Under the pieces are notes generated by a model. The model saw nothing but the letters and a program-made list of their open reading frames with translations, ran no database searches and had not been told where the DNA came from. Of a DNA stretch of 64,000 nt, positions 29,508 to 41,300 are shown one piece after another. How positions within the stretch are numbered: the first letter of the stretch is position 1; each line of letters starts with the position of its first letter. Both the position numbers and the translations under genes were made by a program. This DNA comes from Chrysophaeum taylorii (taxonomy: Eukaryota > Sar > Pelagophyceae > Pelagomonadales > Pelagomonadaceae): assembly GCA_029834535.1 (NCBI GenBank), contig JAQMWT010000381.1:124001-188000 (forward strand), written 5' to 3'.

Positions 29508-32500
29508 ATGCAGTTCTTCGCGGATGGTGCGCTCGAGAAGGCCGGAGCCGCCGCGCAGGAGCGCGAGGAGGCGCAGGAGACGGTGGAGGAGTCGGTCTAC
29601 ATGCTCGAGCTCCCGACGTTGAGCGAAGAAAGCTCGCTCGCCGCAGCGGTGGAGCTGCGGTTGCGCAGCTCGACGGAGGCGGTGACCCCCGCCACCAAGT
29701 CGACGACGACGACGAGGGAGTCGTTGTGCGCGTTGTTTTCGTCGTCCTCTTCGATGGTGCGGTCGGTGTTGCCGCCGCTCGAGTGGGTGCCCAAGCTGTC
29801 GGCGGCGCGGGCTCGCGCCGACGTTATCGCCGGACTCACGGTCGGCGTCATGGCGGTTCCTCAATCCATGTCGTACGCGGCGATCGCCGGCCTTGATTAT
29901 GTCTACGGGCTCTACGCGGCGGCGGTCCCGACGCTGGTGTACGGGTTCTTGGGGGGCTCGGGCCAGCTTGCCGTGGGCCCGGTCGCGTTAGTGTCGCTCC
30001 TAGTCGAAGAGGGATTGAGGGACGCGCTGACGCGCCGCGAGTGTCCCGAATACGTCGATTCGATGTCGAATCATCGACAGCTTGAAGACGCCTCGTCGGG
30101 TGCGACGTGCCCCGCCGAGTACGCGCGACTCGTCCACCTGTGCATGTTTTTCGTGGGCGTCCTGCAATTTGCCGGGTCGATCGCGAAGCTCGGTTTTCTC
30201 GTGAATTTTCTCGGACATCCCGTCATCTCGGGGTTCACGAGCGGCGCCGCGATCATCATCGGGGTGTCGCAGATGAAGTCGTGGCTCGGGGTCTCGCTCG
30301 TCAAATCCCAATACGCCTACGAGACCCTGCTCGACCTCGTCGCCAAAGTCGCGAACGGCGAGGCGAGGTCGGCGCCGCTGATGCTCGGCCTCGCGTCGTA
30401 CGGCGCGCTCTGGGGGATCCGGTACGCGAGCCAGAAATGCCCCCAGCGCGTTGGGTGGCTCCGGCCGCTCGGTCCGCTGTTCGTCTGCGTTTCGGCCCTC
30501 GGCCTCATGATTTCCGCCCCCCAACTCCGCGACGACTACGGCGTCGGCGTCGTCGGACCCGTCCCCCGAGGCCTGCCGCCGTCGTCGTTCGGGGTGGTGC
30601 TCCGCGCCGCTTTTTCCGACGCCAAGCGCGTCCTCCCGACGGCGCTCTCGGCCGCCCTCCTCGGGTTCATGGAGACCATCGCAATCGGCAAGTCGCTCGC
30701 TGCCGCGCACGGATACGAGCTTTCGTCGACGCGCGAGATGCGCGCCGTCGGAGCGTCCAACGTCGTCGGATCATTCTTCTCGGGCTACCCCGTCGCCGGC
30801 TCCTTTTCGAGGTCGGCCGTCGCCAACGCGACCGGCGCGAGAACACCCCTCGCCGGCCTCACCACCTCGGTCGTCCTCTTCGCGACCTTGGTCTGCCTCC
30901 CTTCCTTCGCCCGCAAGCTCCCGCAATTCGTCCTCGCGAGCGTCGTCGTCTCCAGCGTCGTTAACCTCGTCGCGATCGACGAGGCCCGCAGGCTCTGGCA
31001 CGTCCGCAAGCCCGACTTTTGCTTGTGGGTCTTGGCCTTTGTTGGCGTTTTGTTCGTGGGTGTCCTCTACGGTCTCGCCATCGCCGTCGGCGTCTCACTC
31101 CTCATCGTCCTCTACGAGAGCGTCCGCCCCCAGATCATTGTGCTCTGGAAACTCCCGGGGACCTTCGTCTATCGCAACGTCAAGCAGGGCGAAACAAACG
31201 GCCAGTTTGTCGACGGCGTCCTCGTCCTGCGCGTCGGCGCGTCGATGTATTTCTTCAACGTCGCCTACATCAAGGACACGGTCCTCGACCTCGCGCGACG
31301 CTACGACAAGGTCGTGCGGCCGCGCGCCGCCGCCGCTTCTGACGACGACGACGACGACGACGACAGGGATTTGGGAAGAGTCCGCTACGTCGTCATCGAG
31401 ATGACACCCGTCCAGTCCCTCGACTCCACCGCGCTCCACATGATCGAGGACCTCGCGAAAGACCTCAAGCGCCGCCGCGTCCACATGTGCCTCGCGTCCT
31501 GCGACGCGCGCGTCGAGGACACCCTTCGACGCGCGGGCCTGCAGCGCCGCGTCGGCTACGAGTGGTTCCATTCCAACGTCAACACCGCGGTCGAATTCTG
31601 CGTGCGCCACCGCGCGGCGACCGACGCGCTCCGCGCCGACGCGAGGCTCCTAGAGGCTCACCGGCGGAGGAGGCTCGACGCGGCGAGCGACCGCGAGTCG
31701 CCGCCGTCGCCGCCGCCGCCCGAGGACAACGACGACGTTGAGATGGCGCGCCTCTCGGCCGACGCCCGCTCGGCCGACGACCGCGCGGCGTCCTCCCTCG
31801 TCCGCCGATCATCCCCCAAGTCGTCGTCCTCGTCGTCGTTGCTGTCGTCGGCTTCTGCGGAGGGCAAACCGCCGACGACCAAGAAGAATTATAACGCCTT
31901 CGGATTGCCCTCCTTCTTTCGTCGGCAGCCTTCCGGCGGCGGCAGGTCCGACAAGAAGACCGACGCAGACGACGACGACGACAAGGACCCGCGCGTTCTG
32001 ATGCTCGCGTCCAAGCACCGCGTCGTCAGCCGCGAGAACCTCTCGGCCGCCGAGCTCCTCGCCCCCGAGCGCCGCGCCCTCGACGCCATGATCGGCCACG
32101 AAGAACGCAAGCACCACGCCCCCTCCCCGCAGTCGTCGGACGAGACTCCCGCATCCCTCGCCGAAAAGCGAAATTTCCTCGCTTCGCGCCGTAGCGTCGT
32201 CGAGCAGAGCGCGATCGCGGCTTCGACGGCCGAGGTCGTCGCCCCCATCCGCGAGACCCTCGCTCCCCCGCGCGTTGTCGCGCTCCCCGACGACACAGCC
32301 TCCGATCTCATGATCTTCCTCGCCGTCGACGTCGCCGACCGCCCGGGCGTCCTGCGCGACATCAGCGACGTCCTCCTCCGAGAGCTCGCGCTCCAGGTCC
32401 GATTCTCCGAAGCGGCCGTCGTCGGCCGCCGATCCATTTCCATCTGGCGGTGCGAGGTCATCCACCGAGGCCACGACGACGTCCTGGCGGCGGCGCGCCG

Positions 32501-32558
32501 CGCCGAGGCGGCCGTCTCCAGCTGCCTCTCATCGGGTCGGGGCCACCACCCCCACTAA
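29508..32558 (+). CDS. SLC26/SulP anion transporter with STAS domain and apparent C-terminal ACT domain
   Basis: A single-exon gene of 1,016 residues. The membrane core spans about residues 85-500: DVIAGLTVGVMAVPQSMSYA, the SulP signature, then VYGLYAAAVPTLVYGFLGGS, GFTSGAAIIIGVSQ and GSFFSGYPVAGSFSRSAV. The STAS domain follows (around 550-700), with VLVLRVGASMYFFNVAYIKD and SLDSTALHMIEDLAKDL, interrupted by an Asp-rich loop. A linker of about 220 low-complexity residues follows. The last 88 residues (929-1016) read MIFLAVDVADRPGVLRDISD, then LLRELALQVRFSEAAVVG and SISIWRCEV. This is the beta-alpha-beta pattern of an ACT regulatory domain with its DRPG turn. Sulfate or another anion is the likely cargo. 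Confidence 0.88.
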   Translation: MQFFADGALEKAGAAAQEREEAQETVEESVYMLELPTLSEESSLAAAVELRLRSSTEAVTPATKSTTTTRESLCALFSSSSSMVRSVLPPLEWVPKLSAARARADVIAGLTVGVMAVPQSMSYAAIAGLDYVYGLYAAAVPTLVYGFLGGSGQLAVGPVALVSLLVEEGLRDALTRRECPEYVDSMSNHRQLEDASSGATCPAEYARLVHLCMFFVGVLQFAGSIAKLGFLVNFLGHPVISGFTSGAAIIIGVSQMKSWLGVSLVKSQYAYETLLDLVAKVANGEARSAPLMLGLASYGALWGIRYASQKCPQRVGWLRPLGPLFVCVSALGLMISAPQLRDDYGVGVVGPVPRGLPPSSFGVVLRAAFSDAKRVLPTALSAALLGFMETIAIGKSLAAAHGYELSSTREMRAVGASNVVGSFFSGYPVAGSFSRSAVANATGARTPLAGLTTSVVLFATLVCLPSFARKLPQFVLASVVVSSVVNLVAIDEARRLWHVRKPDFCLWVLAFVGVLFVGVLYGLAIAVGVSLLIVLYESVRPQIIVLWKLPGTFVYRNVKQGETNGQFVDGVLVLRVGASMYFFNVAYIKDTVLDLARRYDKVVRPRAAAASDDDDDDDDRDLGRVRYVVIEMTPVQSLDSTALHMIEDLAKDLKRRRVHMCLASCDARVEDTLRRAGLQRRVGYEWFHSNVNTAVEFCVRHRAATDALRADARLLEAHRRRRLDAASDRESPPSPPPPEDNDDVEMARLSADARSADDRAASSLVRRSSPKSSSSSSLLSSASAEGKPPTTKKNYNAFGLPSFFRRQPSGGGRSDKKTDADDDDDKDPRVLMLASKHRVVSRENLSAAELLAPERRALDAMIGHEERKHHAPSPQSSDETPASLAEKRNFLASRRSVVEQSAIAASTAEVVAPIRETLAPPRVVALPDDTASDLMIFLAVDVADRPGVLRDISDVLLRELALQVRFSEAAVVGRRSISIWRCEVIHRGHDDVLAAARRAEAAVSSCLSSGRGHHPH

Positions 32559-32727
32559 AAAAGAGATTATTACACTGTATCCGCCCGCATATAAAAAGAC
32601 TTTTGGATGAATCCGGCAGCAGCAGCAGCAGGAGCAGCAACCCGACCGTGGAAAAGCCGGTCGCCGGTCGCGCGATAAACTGCAGTTTTTGTCATCACTA
32701 CACCTCGGAGTTAGTAAGGTAGATCTC

Positions 32728-33741
32728 ATGGTAGCCACCCGGCACGTGCGCGCGAGGGCTCTCGCGTACGAAGCGAGCGGACAATTCGCCGAGGTGGACG
32801 ACGAGGTGGTGACGAGGATCTTGCGGCTGGCGTCGGAGTGGCCGCGGCTCGCCGTGCGACGCACGTGTCGAAGGTTCCACGAACTCGTCCCGCGGTTGCG
32901 GTCGAATCTGGTCGGAGACACTATCGCCGCGTTCAGCGTGTGGACGGCCGAAGCGTGGCTCCGGAACTTGGAACGGGACGGCCGGTGGATGCGGTGCGCG
33001 CGGCCGCCGGACGACGTGACGGCCTTCTCGGCGGCGTCGGCCCTCGGCCACGAGGTCGTCGCGGCGGCCGCGTGCTCGACGTCGAGGCGCGCCGGCGTCC
33101 TTTCCTACAACCCGCGGACCAACGCCTGGCGGCGGCTGCCGTCGCTGCCGTTCGACCACTGTCAGTGGCTGGCGGCGTTGGACGAGCGGCGCCTGGTGGC
33201 CGCGGGCGAACACACGAACAACCTCGCGCTCTTCGACGGCACCCGCTGGGCGTCGATTCCCTCGCCTTTTCGGGGGACCACTTTCAACTTTGCCTTCGGG
33301 ACCTCGGGGGACAAGCTCTACATTGGGTTGCCCGAAAACAACGGCCGGACCGTCAGGTTCCGGATCTATGACCACGCGGCGAAGACCTGGGCCGACGGAC
33401 CCGCCTGGACGGCGGGCGATGCTATCTTCGAGTGGATCGTCGCCGACGGGGTCCTCGACTGGGTCACGCGGGGCCACCCGATGTGCTCGGCCTTCGAAAA
33501 CGTCGACGGACCCCCCACCCGACGCCGCGGAAAGCGTCGCAAGGGCGTCCCCGCGCGCGTCACCCTCCTCGTCGACCGCATCATCTTCCCCTCGCTCCTC
33601 TATGCTCCGCACAACGCCTGGACCCCCGCCGAAGACGGCTCGGCGAAATGGCTCGTCCACCCCCGACCGAGCCGCGGCCCGCCCTACCAGAATCTACAAA
33701 AAGAGCGTCACTGCATCGCGACGTTCGCCGCGCCCGAGTGA
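32728..33741 (+). CDS. F-box/kelch-like protein
   Basis: A 337-residue protein from ATG 32728, the first in-frame ATG. Around residues 25-60 it has VDDEVVTRILRLASEWPRLAVRRTCRRFHELV, which fits an F-box-like helix set. The rest shows kelch-type blades: GVLSYNPRTNAWRRLPSLP, WLAALDERRLVAAGE, LALFDGTRWASIPSP and KLYIGLPEN. F-box kelch proteins choose substrates for SCF ubiquitin ligases. The F-box match is weak, so a plain kelch protein is possible. It is convergent with the small tail-anchored gene. Confidence 0.6.
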   Translation: MVATRHVRARALAYEASGQFAEVDDEVVTRILRLASEWPRLAVRRTCRRFHELVPRLRSNLVGDTIAAFSVWTAEAWLRNLERDGRWMRCARPPDDVTAFSAASALGHEVVAAAACSTSRRAGVLSYNPRTNAWRRLPSLPFDHCQWLAALDERRLVAAGEHTNNLALFDGTRWASIPSPFRGTTFNFAFGTSGDKLYIGLPENNGRTVRFRIYDHAAKTWADGPAWTAGDAIFEWIVADGVLDWVTRGHPMCSAFENVDGPPTRRRGKRRKGVPARVTLLVDRIIFPSLLYAPHNAWTPAEDGSAKWLVHPRPSRGPPYQNLQKERHCIATFAAPE

Positions 33742-33946
33742 CGTGCTCCATTCTACTTCCCCGACCTTCTTTCTTCGGACGGAGTCGCGCTCCCTCGTTC
33801 CTTGCTGCGGGCGGCGCCCCTTCCTCTAGAATCAAAAAAATTCACCGTGGCGCGCTCATAAACCCTGTTGACCTTTCTTTCGGGGCAGGCAGCACGGCTG
33901 CGACGTTGTCGTAAGTGTCGTAATTCGGACAAATCGACGAGCCTTG

Positions 33947-34369
33947 TCACTGTTTTTTTCGGAAGGGGACGCGCTTTCTTCTTCTTCCTCCTCTACGAGC
34001 AGCTATCACCAACAAGGCGAGGCCGGCGACGACGGAGCAGATGATGACAGTCGCGAGGCGCGACGTCGGCGGGGCCTTGGAGGTGCCGAGCCACACGCAA
34101 TTCCGCGCGAGCTTCCCAGTGTCGCACCTGTCCGTGATCGCCTCGACCTCCTCGTCGAGAAGGCGGCCTAGAAGAGAATCGCCGAAAGAATCGTACTCGA
34201 CACCCTCGAGCGCACTGCTCAGGTGCGACTTGAGCATACGAAACGTCAGGTCCGACGATGCGAACGCCTGGGTGACGATGAGATGGGCCAGAACATCACG
34301 CACCTCGTAGTTGGAGAAGATGAAGGAGCGAATCTCCTCGACGACCGAGGACTCCGTCGCCGGAGCCAT
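33947..34369 (-). CDS. Small tail-anchored protein of unknown function
   Basis: A 140-residue protein. The first 85 residues are helical and acidic (SVVEEIRSFIFSNYEVRDVL, MLKSHLSSALEGVEY). A single membrane span, LATVIICSVVAGLALLVIA, lies near the C-terminus and is followed by a strongly basic tail (RRGGRRRKRVPFRKKQ). The lack of a signal peptide and the C-terminal anchor suggest tail anchoring into ER, mitochondrial or peroxisomal membrane; the basic tail favours the latter two. No family is recognised. Confidence 0.6.
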   Translation of the reverse strand: MAPATESSVVEEIRSFIFSNYEVRDVLAHLIVTQAFASSDLTFRMLKSHLSSALEGVEYDSFGDSLLGRLLDEEVEAITDRCDTGKLARNCVWLGTSKAPPTSRLATVIICSVVAGLALLVIAARRGGRRRKRVPFRKKQ

Positions 34370-35124
34370 CTTCGCTTCGCCCTTAAAAATGCAACAACTT
34401 CTAATAATAATTAATAACCCTCAAACCAATATGAGGGCAAGGATCAAGTGTCAGTACTTGTTCCTCAACACGAACGAGCTTGTTCGAGGGATGTGTGCTC
34501 CATAGCTAAGTAATACGAAAAAAGAAGAGGGCGGAGGAGGCTCGTGACGCCCCGCGTCACGCCGTTTTTTTGACGCGGGCGGGATGGAAAAGCGCATGTT
34601 TTTTATTTATTCTTGACGAGGTCGTCGAGCTTGTTGGACCATATAGAGAGAGGGCTGAGACGTGACCTGGTTTTGTAATCGCGCGAACGGGGAGGTCATT
34701 CATTTTCCCAGCTTGGCGTCGACGTTAAAGTTTTTTTCGAGGCAGAGGGGGTGTGCGACACATCTGAGAGGAGGGAGCGTCACCAATGTGCGCTGGAGGC
34801 AAAACTCCCAGGTGATGCGCGACCAGAATCCCCCGCGCCAAGCCAAGACCTCATCACCGTCGTTATGCTTCGGTAAAACCGGTGGAGCTGGGTTTCATTA
34901 TCGGGGATAATAAATACGTTGTAGAGGGCGGGGAGTTTCTTGGACAGTCGTGTGCAGCACCCAACGACGATTGGATGCATTTTTCTCGGCCGGGCGCATT
35001 TGTTTTTCTTCCAAAATAAGTCGCTGTCGTAGGCTTGCCGGCCATGTAGGGGGTCCTCTTCCTTTCAATTCGGGCCATTATTTCCTCACCTGCTTCGTTA
35101 GTCATACTCCTCCTCGAGAGAGCA

Positions 35125-35160
35125 GCCCCGCCCCGCCCCGCCCCGCCCCGCCCCGGCCCG
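35125..35160. repeat. (CCCCG)n pentamer run
   Basis: About six to seven CCCCG units, ending in CGGCCCGG. The minus strand has regularly spaced GGGG runs that could form a G-quadruplex. It lies about 240 bp before the VPS13-type start codon. Confidence 0.9.
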
Positions 35161-35368
35161 GCCCTGGTGCTGCTGGATTCGTCAACACAAGCGCGGCGGT
35201 ACAGGGTGAGGGGTGCAGCCGTTTTCTTATTACTACTATAAATTAGGTTGCACTAATTATGATACGTAGCATAAAATAAAATTTGAAAGTAGTAAAAATG
35301 GCTGAGGAGAATCAATCGAGAGAGAGAGAGGTTCCGTCCTGTTGTTGCAATTTAGGTTATATTGCAAG

Positions 35369-35398
35369 ATGAGACGACGAATCATCGAGTTGGAATGA
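35369..35398 (+). other. Short upstream ORF before the VPS13-type gene
   Basis: ATG-initiated, nine codons plus TGA (MRRRIIELE), ending 1 base before the main ATG at 35400. If this leader is transcribed, the uORF could lower main-frame translation or need reinitiation. It is only a possibility, because the transcription start is unknown. Confidence 0.35.
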
Positions 35399-35399
35399 G

Positions 35400-38300
35400 A
35401 TGCGTTTGGTTGGCGTTGCGCGCGTGGTCCGCGCCGTGCTCCGGCGGTGGATCGGGGGGTTGGTGTCGGTGGAGGACGTGCACTTTGCGCTGCGGTCGGG
35501 GGCGCTCGAACTGGTGAATGTGGAACTGTCGGTAAGTCGGACCGAAGACGCGCTGTCGCGGAGCGGCGTAGGTGCGCGCGTGGTGTCGGCGCGCGCCGCG
35601 CGGATCTCGGTGTCGCTGCCGTTGTCGTGGCGGCGCGGCGCGCGCGTGCGTCTCGAGGTAGACGGCGCGTCGGTCGTGCTGGACGCGACGGCGGAGTCGG
35701 AATCGTCTCGAAGAAGTCGTTCGAGGGAGCGGAGCGCCGCCGTGGCCGCGCGGCTGGAGGCCGAGGAGGAGCTTCTGGGGGCGCGGGGGAAGGAGCGGTT
35801 CTGGCGGCGCGCGGCTCGGCGGGTCGCAGAGAGCGTGGACGTTGTTTTCCGGCGAGGTTCGGCGACGGTTCGACTCCCGGGCGGCGGATCGTTCGGGGCT
35901 TCGCTCGAATCTCTCGCGCTCGAGGCCGACGCCGCCGAGGGGTGGGTGAAGAGTCTGTGTGTGGAGGGTCTCGCCGCATACCACCAGAAGCGGCGACGTG
36001 CTTCGAAAGTCGAAAAAGAGAAGGAGGGACTCTTCGCCGAGACCGAAAAGGCGTCGAGGGCGGAGGACGACGTCGTCCTGGCGCCGTGCGCGTGTCGCGC
36101 GCGGCTCCGGCTGTCTTCGTCGTCGTCGGCCCCTGTCGCGGCGCTCGACGCCACCGCCGAGGTGGTCGGGATCGCGATCTGGACGGTCTCGGCCGCGCGG
36201 TGCGCCGAGCTCGCGGCGGCGCTCTTCCGCGCGACCGAAAACGACGAGGGCGCGTACGTGCCGACCGAACGACTCTGTCGCGCGGCCGCCTTTCGCGCGT
36301 TTTGCCGGTCGACGACCTCGAGGTGGCGATACGCGGCCGCGCTCGCGACCCTCGAGACGACGAGCATCGCGGACCGTCTCCTTTTCCGCGCCAAGCTCCG
36401 GCGGCGGTCGGAATACGTCGCCGTCTGCAAAAAACGGCGCGAACCCGACGTCGAGTCGCCGCGGTGGTTTTTTCTCCGCGGCCGGCACCGGGAGAGCCCC
36501 GACGACCTTCTGCGCGCCGTCGAGCGCGACTTCGACCTCGACGCCCTGCTTTTATTCCGCCAGGTGGGAGTCCGGCGGCGCGAGGTTCCCCCGGCGTCGC
36601 CTCGGCCCGACGACGACGACGACGACGACGTCGTCCCGAACTTGGTCGAGACGCGCGCCGCCGAAACCCTCCTTTCCTCGACGCTCGCGAGCGTCCGGAT
36701 CGAGGCGAGGTCGGCCTTTGTGACTACCTTCCGCGACGCCGACGACAAGCCATTCGCGACCGTCGCCGCCGAGGCCGAGGCGCGATGCGCGCTCTCGTTC
36801 GACGACGCCGTCGCGGGAGTCTCGGCCTGGCGCTGCGCGCTGCGCGCGACTCGCCTCGTAATCGCCGACCTCGCGGCGCCGCAGCCGCGCACGATGCCCG
36901 AAAGAGAGAAGAAAGACGGCCCGGCCCTCCCCTTTTTCGACGACGACGAGGAGGAGGTGAAGAATGCGTTTTTCGACAACGCGAGAAGCGACCTCCTCCC
37001 CGAGGTCGCCGGCGCGCGCGTACTCGGCGTTCCGGGACTCGTCGTCCGCTGCGCCAAAAAGACCAAGGACCTCGCCGTCCTCGGGGCGGACCTCCGCGAC
37101 CTCGACCTCACTGCCGACTGGGCCCTCCTTGCGCGCGCGCGCGCGGCGGCTTTACCCGTCTGGAGCGCCTGCGCCGGGCGCTTCGATTCCGCGCCGCCGA
37201 ATCCGAATCCGAATCCGAATCCGAGGGGACGCGCGATCGAGGTTTCGGTCCGGTTCCGCGACGCGCGCGTCGTCCTCCCCTACGACTCGCGCCGCGACCG
37301 CGGCGCCATGGTCCTCGCCTACGACCTCCTCGACCTCGCGTTCCCCTCGTCGCCAGACAGAAGAACGACTCCGAATGCTTTTTTTGCCTCGACGCGAGCC
37401 AACCCCGCCGCGATGCCGCGGTTAGCGGACGATTACTCCGAGCCCTCGCTCTTCTCGGTCGGCTTCGCGACCCAGGCGCTGCAGATCTTCGAGGTGGCCC
37501 CGGAGGAAGGAGCGTCGCTCGAGGACGACGAAAGGCCCCTCGTCGCCTCGGCCTCGGCGCGTGGCAAGGCTACGGTCTCGCGCCTCGCGAACGCGAGACG
37601 CGTCGACGTCAGAGTCGACGTCTTCGGCGACACCCCCGAGGTCGTCGCCTCGGGCGGCCGCCTCTCGCGCCTCCTCGGTGTCCTGGAGACCTACCTCCGC
37701 CTCCCTCAAGCGGCAGATCCCGCGGCGCTCCGGACCGACGCCTCGGCCGCGGGCGGTCTGGTCGTCGACGTGACGCTCTCGCTCCCGCGAGCGCGACTCG
37801 TCGTCCTTCCTTCTCGAACGTCGCGATTCTTTCCGGCGATCAAAACTCCCCGCCTCGAGGAGGAGGAGAAGGAGGAGGAGAAGGAGAAGGAGAAGGAGGA
37901 GGAGGAGCTCGTCGCGACCTTCTCGGACCTCGTGGTTGTTTCGCGGCAGCGCGAGGAGTCCGGCCTCGGGTTCCGCGCGCAGCGCTACGAGTTCGGGGAG
38001 GCGATCGTCGACCTCGCTTCGGGCGGCAAATCGGCGCTCGCGAGGCTCGTCGAAACAAGAGACGGCGGCGTTTTCGAGTACGCGGTCGCGTGGCCACCGC
38101 GGTGCTGCCCGGACAACCACGACCCCCCCCGCGCGCGCGCACCGACCGTCCTCGAAAGGAACGGCGAGCCCGCGGCCCTCGCGCCCGACGCGGCGCTCAA
38201 ACGCCTCTCGATCCGCGCGCCCAGAGTCGCGTGCGCGCTCGCCGACGTCGCGTTCTTGCTCGATTCCGTCTTGAGCTTGCTCGATGGATTCCAGCTTCCC

Positions 38301-41300
38301 GGAAAAAGCAACGACGAGCAGCCAAACTTGCTGCGCCGCGAGCGCTCGAGCACGTCGCTCCTCCTCGAGAGGGCGCCGCGGCGCCTCGAGTACGTCGTCG
38401 ACGACTACCGATTGACGCTCGTCAGCCGCCACCACCGCCGGCCCCTCGTGCGCCTGCGCGGCAAGGGGGCCCTCCGCTACGTCACCGACGACGACGCCGT
38501 CTCCCTCTTGGAGAGATACGCCCGCCTTTCGAACTTTGGCATCGACGCCTACCGCGTCGCCACGGCCTGCTGGGAACCTCTCCTCGAACCGGGCGCGAGC
38601 GTCCGCGCCGCGACCGCCGCCGATCGCGCCTCGGGCGACGCCCGCGGCATCCTCGAGAGCACGGCGCGGCTCGATCTCGTCCTCTCGCGCGACGCGGCCA
38701 GCGCCGTCCAGCACCTCGTCGCCGACGCGGCCGACCTCGTCGTCGCCCAAACCAGCGACCATCCCCCGCCCGCTGTCGACGAAGCCAAGAAGTTTCTACT
38801 TCCTTCCGCCGCCGGAACCGACGACCGCCGCCGCCACCGGGCGACCCTGACCAACCTCGCGGGCTGCACGGTCTGCCTCGAGCTCTTCGACGACGACGGC
38901 GAGAGCCTGCCCGGGAGGCCCTTGGAGGTCCGGGACGGCGCCGTCGACGTCCCGCTTCCCGACGCCGCGCGACACGCGCTCTTCAAAGCGTACGACGATA
39001 ATCCCGCCGAGGCGCGGACCGCCGTCTGGCACGCCCCCCGCCCCCTCCCCGTGCGCCGCGCCGTGTCGGTCGTTTTCCCGACCCTCAAAACCGACCAAAA
39101 AAAAATCTTGCGCTCTCGAGACCGAGGAGAAGAAGATGAAGCCGATCATTCGTCGCGCTTTCGAGGCGACGACGAGACGATGCCGATGCCGATGCCGCCG
39201 CGCGGCTCGAGGCTGAGCCTCCGCGCGGCGACGGCCGTCCGGGACCTCCTGGACAGAGCGAGGCCGTCGGCCCCCGTCGTGTGGCGGTCGACCTTCGACG
39301 ACCGCGGCGTCCTCCGGATCGAGTGCCGCGCGGCGCTTCGCGCGCGCAACGAGTGCGGCGAGAGCGTCGCGCTCGTCGCGGGCGGCGCGAAGCTCGTCGC
39401 CGAGGGCGGCACGCCCGACGACCCCGTGCTCACGCCGGCCCCGCTCGCCTTCGCGGCGCGCGTCTTCGAGGATACCGAGGCGCGCCGCCAGGTGTGGGTC
39501 GGCGACGCGGACAACGGCGACGCGCCGACGGCGCTTTATCTGGACGACGACGCCAAGCCCAAGGCCTGGCGCGTCGTCGCGCTCGACAAGCGGCGGCGGC
39601 GACGAAAGGGCGAGGGCGAGGGCGAGGGCGAGGCCTCGGTCGCGCGCGTCCGCGCGCGTCTCGAAGAGGACGACGCGTTCGAGCTCGGGGCCGTTGCCGA
39701 GCGCCTTCTCCGAAACGACGACGACGACAGCGCCCCGTTTTGTCGCGCCGAGGACGCCTCGCCGATCGTCGTCGCCCTCAAGGCGGAACTCGTCTTCCGC
39801 AACGCGCTCCCCTTGCCCGTCGAGTTCTGCGTGCTCGCCCTCCAGCACCGCGAGCAGCCTTCGTTCGCGCCCGCCGACGAGGACGACCTCCTCGATAATA
39901 ATTGCCTCCCCGCGTTCGGCGGCCTCGAGGACTTTTTTGAAGAAGAAGAAGAAGAAGAAGAAGAAGAAGCAGAGGGGAACTTTTTTGACGACGTCAAGAA
40001 GAAGAAGAAGATCCGAGACGCGACGGACGAGAGCGATCCTGCTCACACGCCGCGGCGGTTCCGGCGGCGGCCGAGGCCGGCGTCGTCGTCGAGGGCGACG
40101 CGATCCGAGCGCGTCGTCGTGCGGCGCGGAGTCGTCGACGCGGGCGCGTGCGTCGCCGTCGCCGAGGCCGACGCGTGCGACTACGTGTGGCTCGCCGCGC
40201 GGTGCGCGACGCCGCCGACGTACGTCCGCCAGTGCGCGTGGGCGGTCGCCAAGCTGAACGCCAACTCGTGGCGGCGTCGCGTCAGGGCCGCGCGAGCGCT
40301 TCGCCAGACGCCGCCCGTCCGCACGAAGCACATGGACGCCGACGCGAGGTTTTGCTTCGCCGTCGACGTCGAGGCCCGCGACGAGACCTCGGACCTCGTC
40401 CCCGAGATGGAGATGGCTCGGCGCGACGCGCCGCTGCGGAAAAGAAAGGTCTCCGACGATTTCTTCGGGGCCGTGCCGACGTACGCGCTCGAGGTCACGG
40501 CCCGCGCGCCCTGCGTCGTGCTCGACCGCACCGGTCTCGCGGGCGGCCTCGTGGTCGGCCGGTCGCGCGCCGAGCTCGAGGCCTGCCGGCTCGAGCGCTC
40601 GAGCCAAGGCTCTGTCGCCTCGGTCAGACACAGCTTCTCCTCGCCCAACGTCAAGCATCTCGCCGCCAAGGCCAAGGCCGAGGCCGCCGCCGAGACCTTA
40701 AAGCCGTCTCCCCCCCCAAAGAGCGACGCGACGACGCGCGAGATGTGGTGCGCGGCGCGCGCGTCGACGCTGTCGGCCGCGCCGCGAGCTTACGAAGTCC
40801 TCCCGGCGACCCTCCGAAGGTTCCGTCCCGAGGGGACCGTCCATCAGGAGGAGACGTGGCTCGGCGTCGCGTTCGACCAAAGGCACCTCCCGTCGCTCCC
40901 AAAATGGTCCCTCCTATCGACGACGACGACGACGACGACCGGCAAGCAGTGGCGCCAGAAACGCAGGGAGCGCGCCGACGCCGAGCGGCACGCGAGACTC
41001 GCCTGGGACCTCTCGACCGAGGACGTCGCGTTCCTCGTGGAACCCACGACCCTCGTCGTCACGACCTCGGGGGCCGACGCCGGTTCGACGACGCGCCGCG
41101 GCGCCGCGTCCTGGCTGCTCCGGCTCGAGCCGCGCCGCGACTGCGTCGTCGTCGTCGCCTTCGACGCGCGAGCCGAACGACGACCCATCTGGCTCGCCGA
41201 CGGCGGGTTTTCGCGTCGGTGCAACCCCGACGGTCGCTTCTCGCGCGCCTACGCCGTCGAACAACAACAACAACAACCAAAGGGCCGACGACATCGCTTC

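Larger units (their letters stand above)
34370..35399. other. Intergenic upstream of the VPS13-type gene
   Basis: No supported gene in about 1 kb. It holds a CCCCG pentamer run (35125-35160) and a short upstream frame at 35369-35398, both listed separately, plus a small GACGCGG-type inverted word around 34550-34580. Remaining frames are short and unconserved. Confidence 0.55.
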
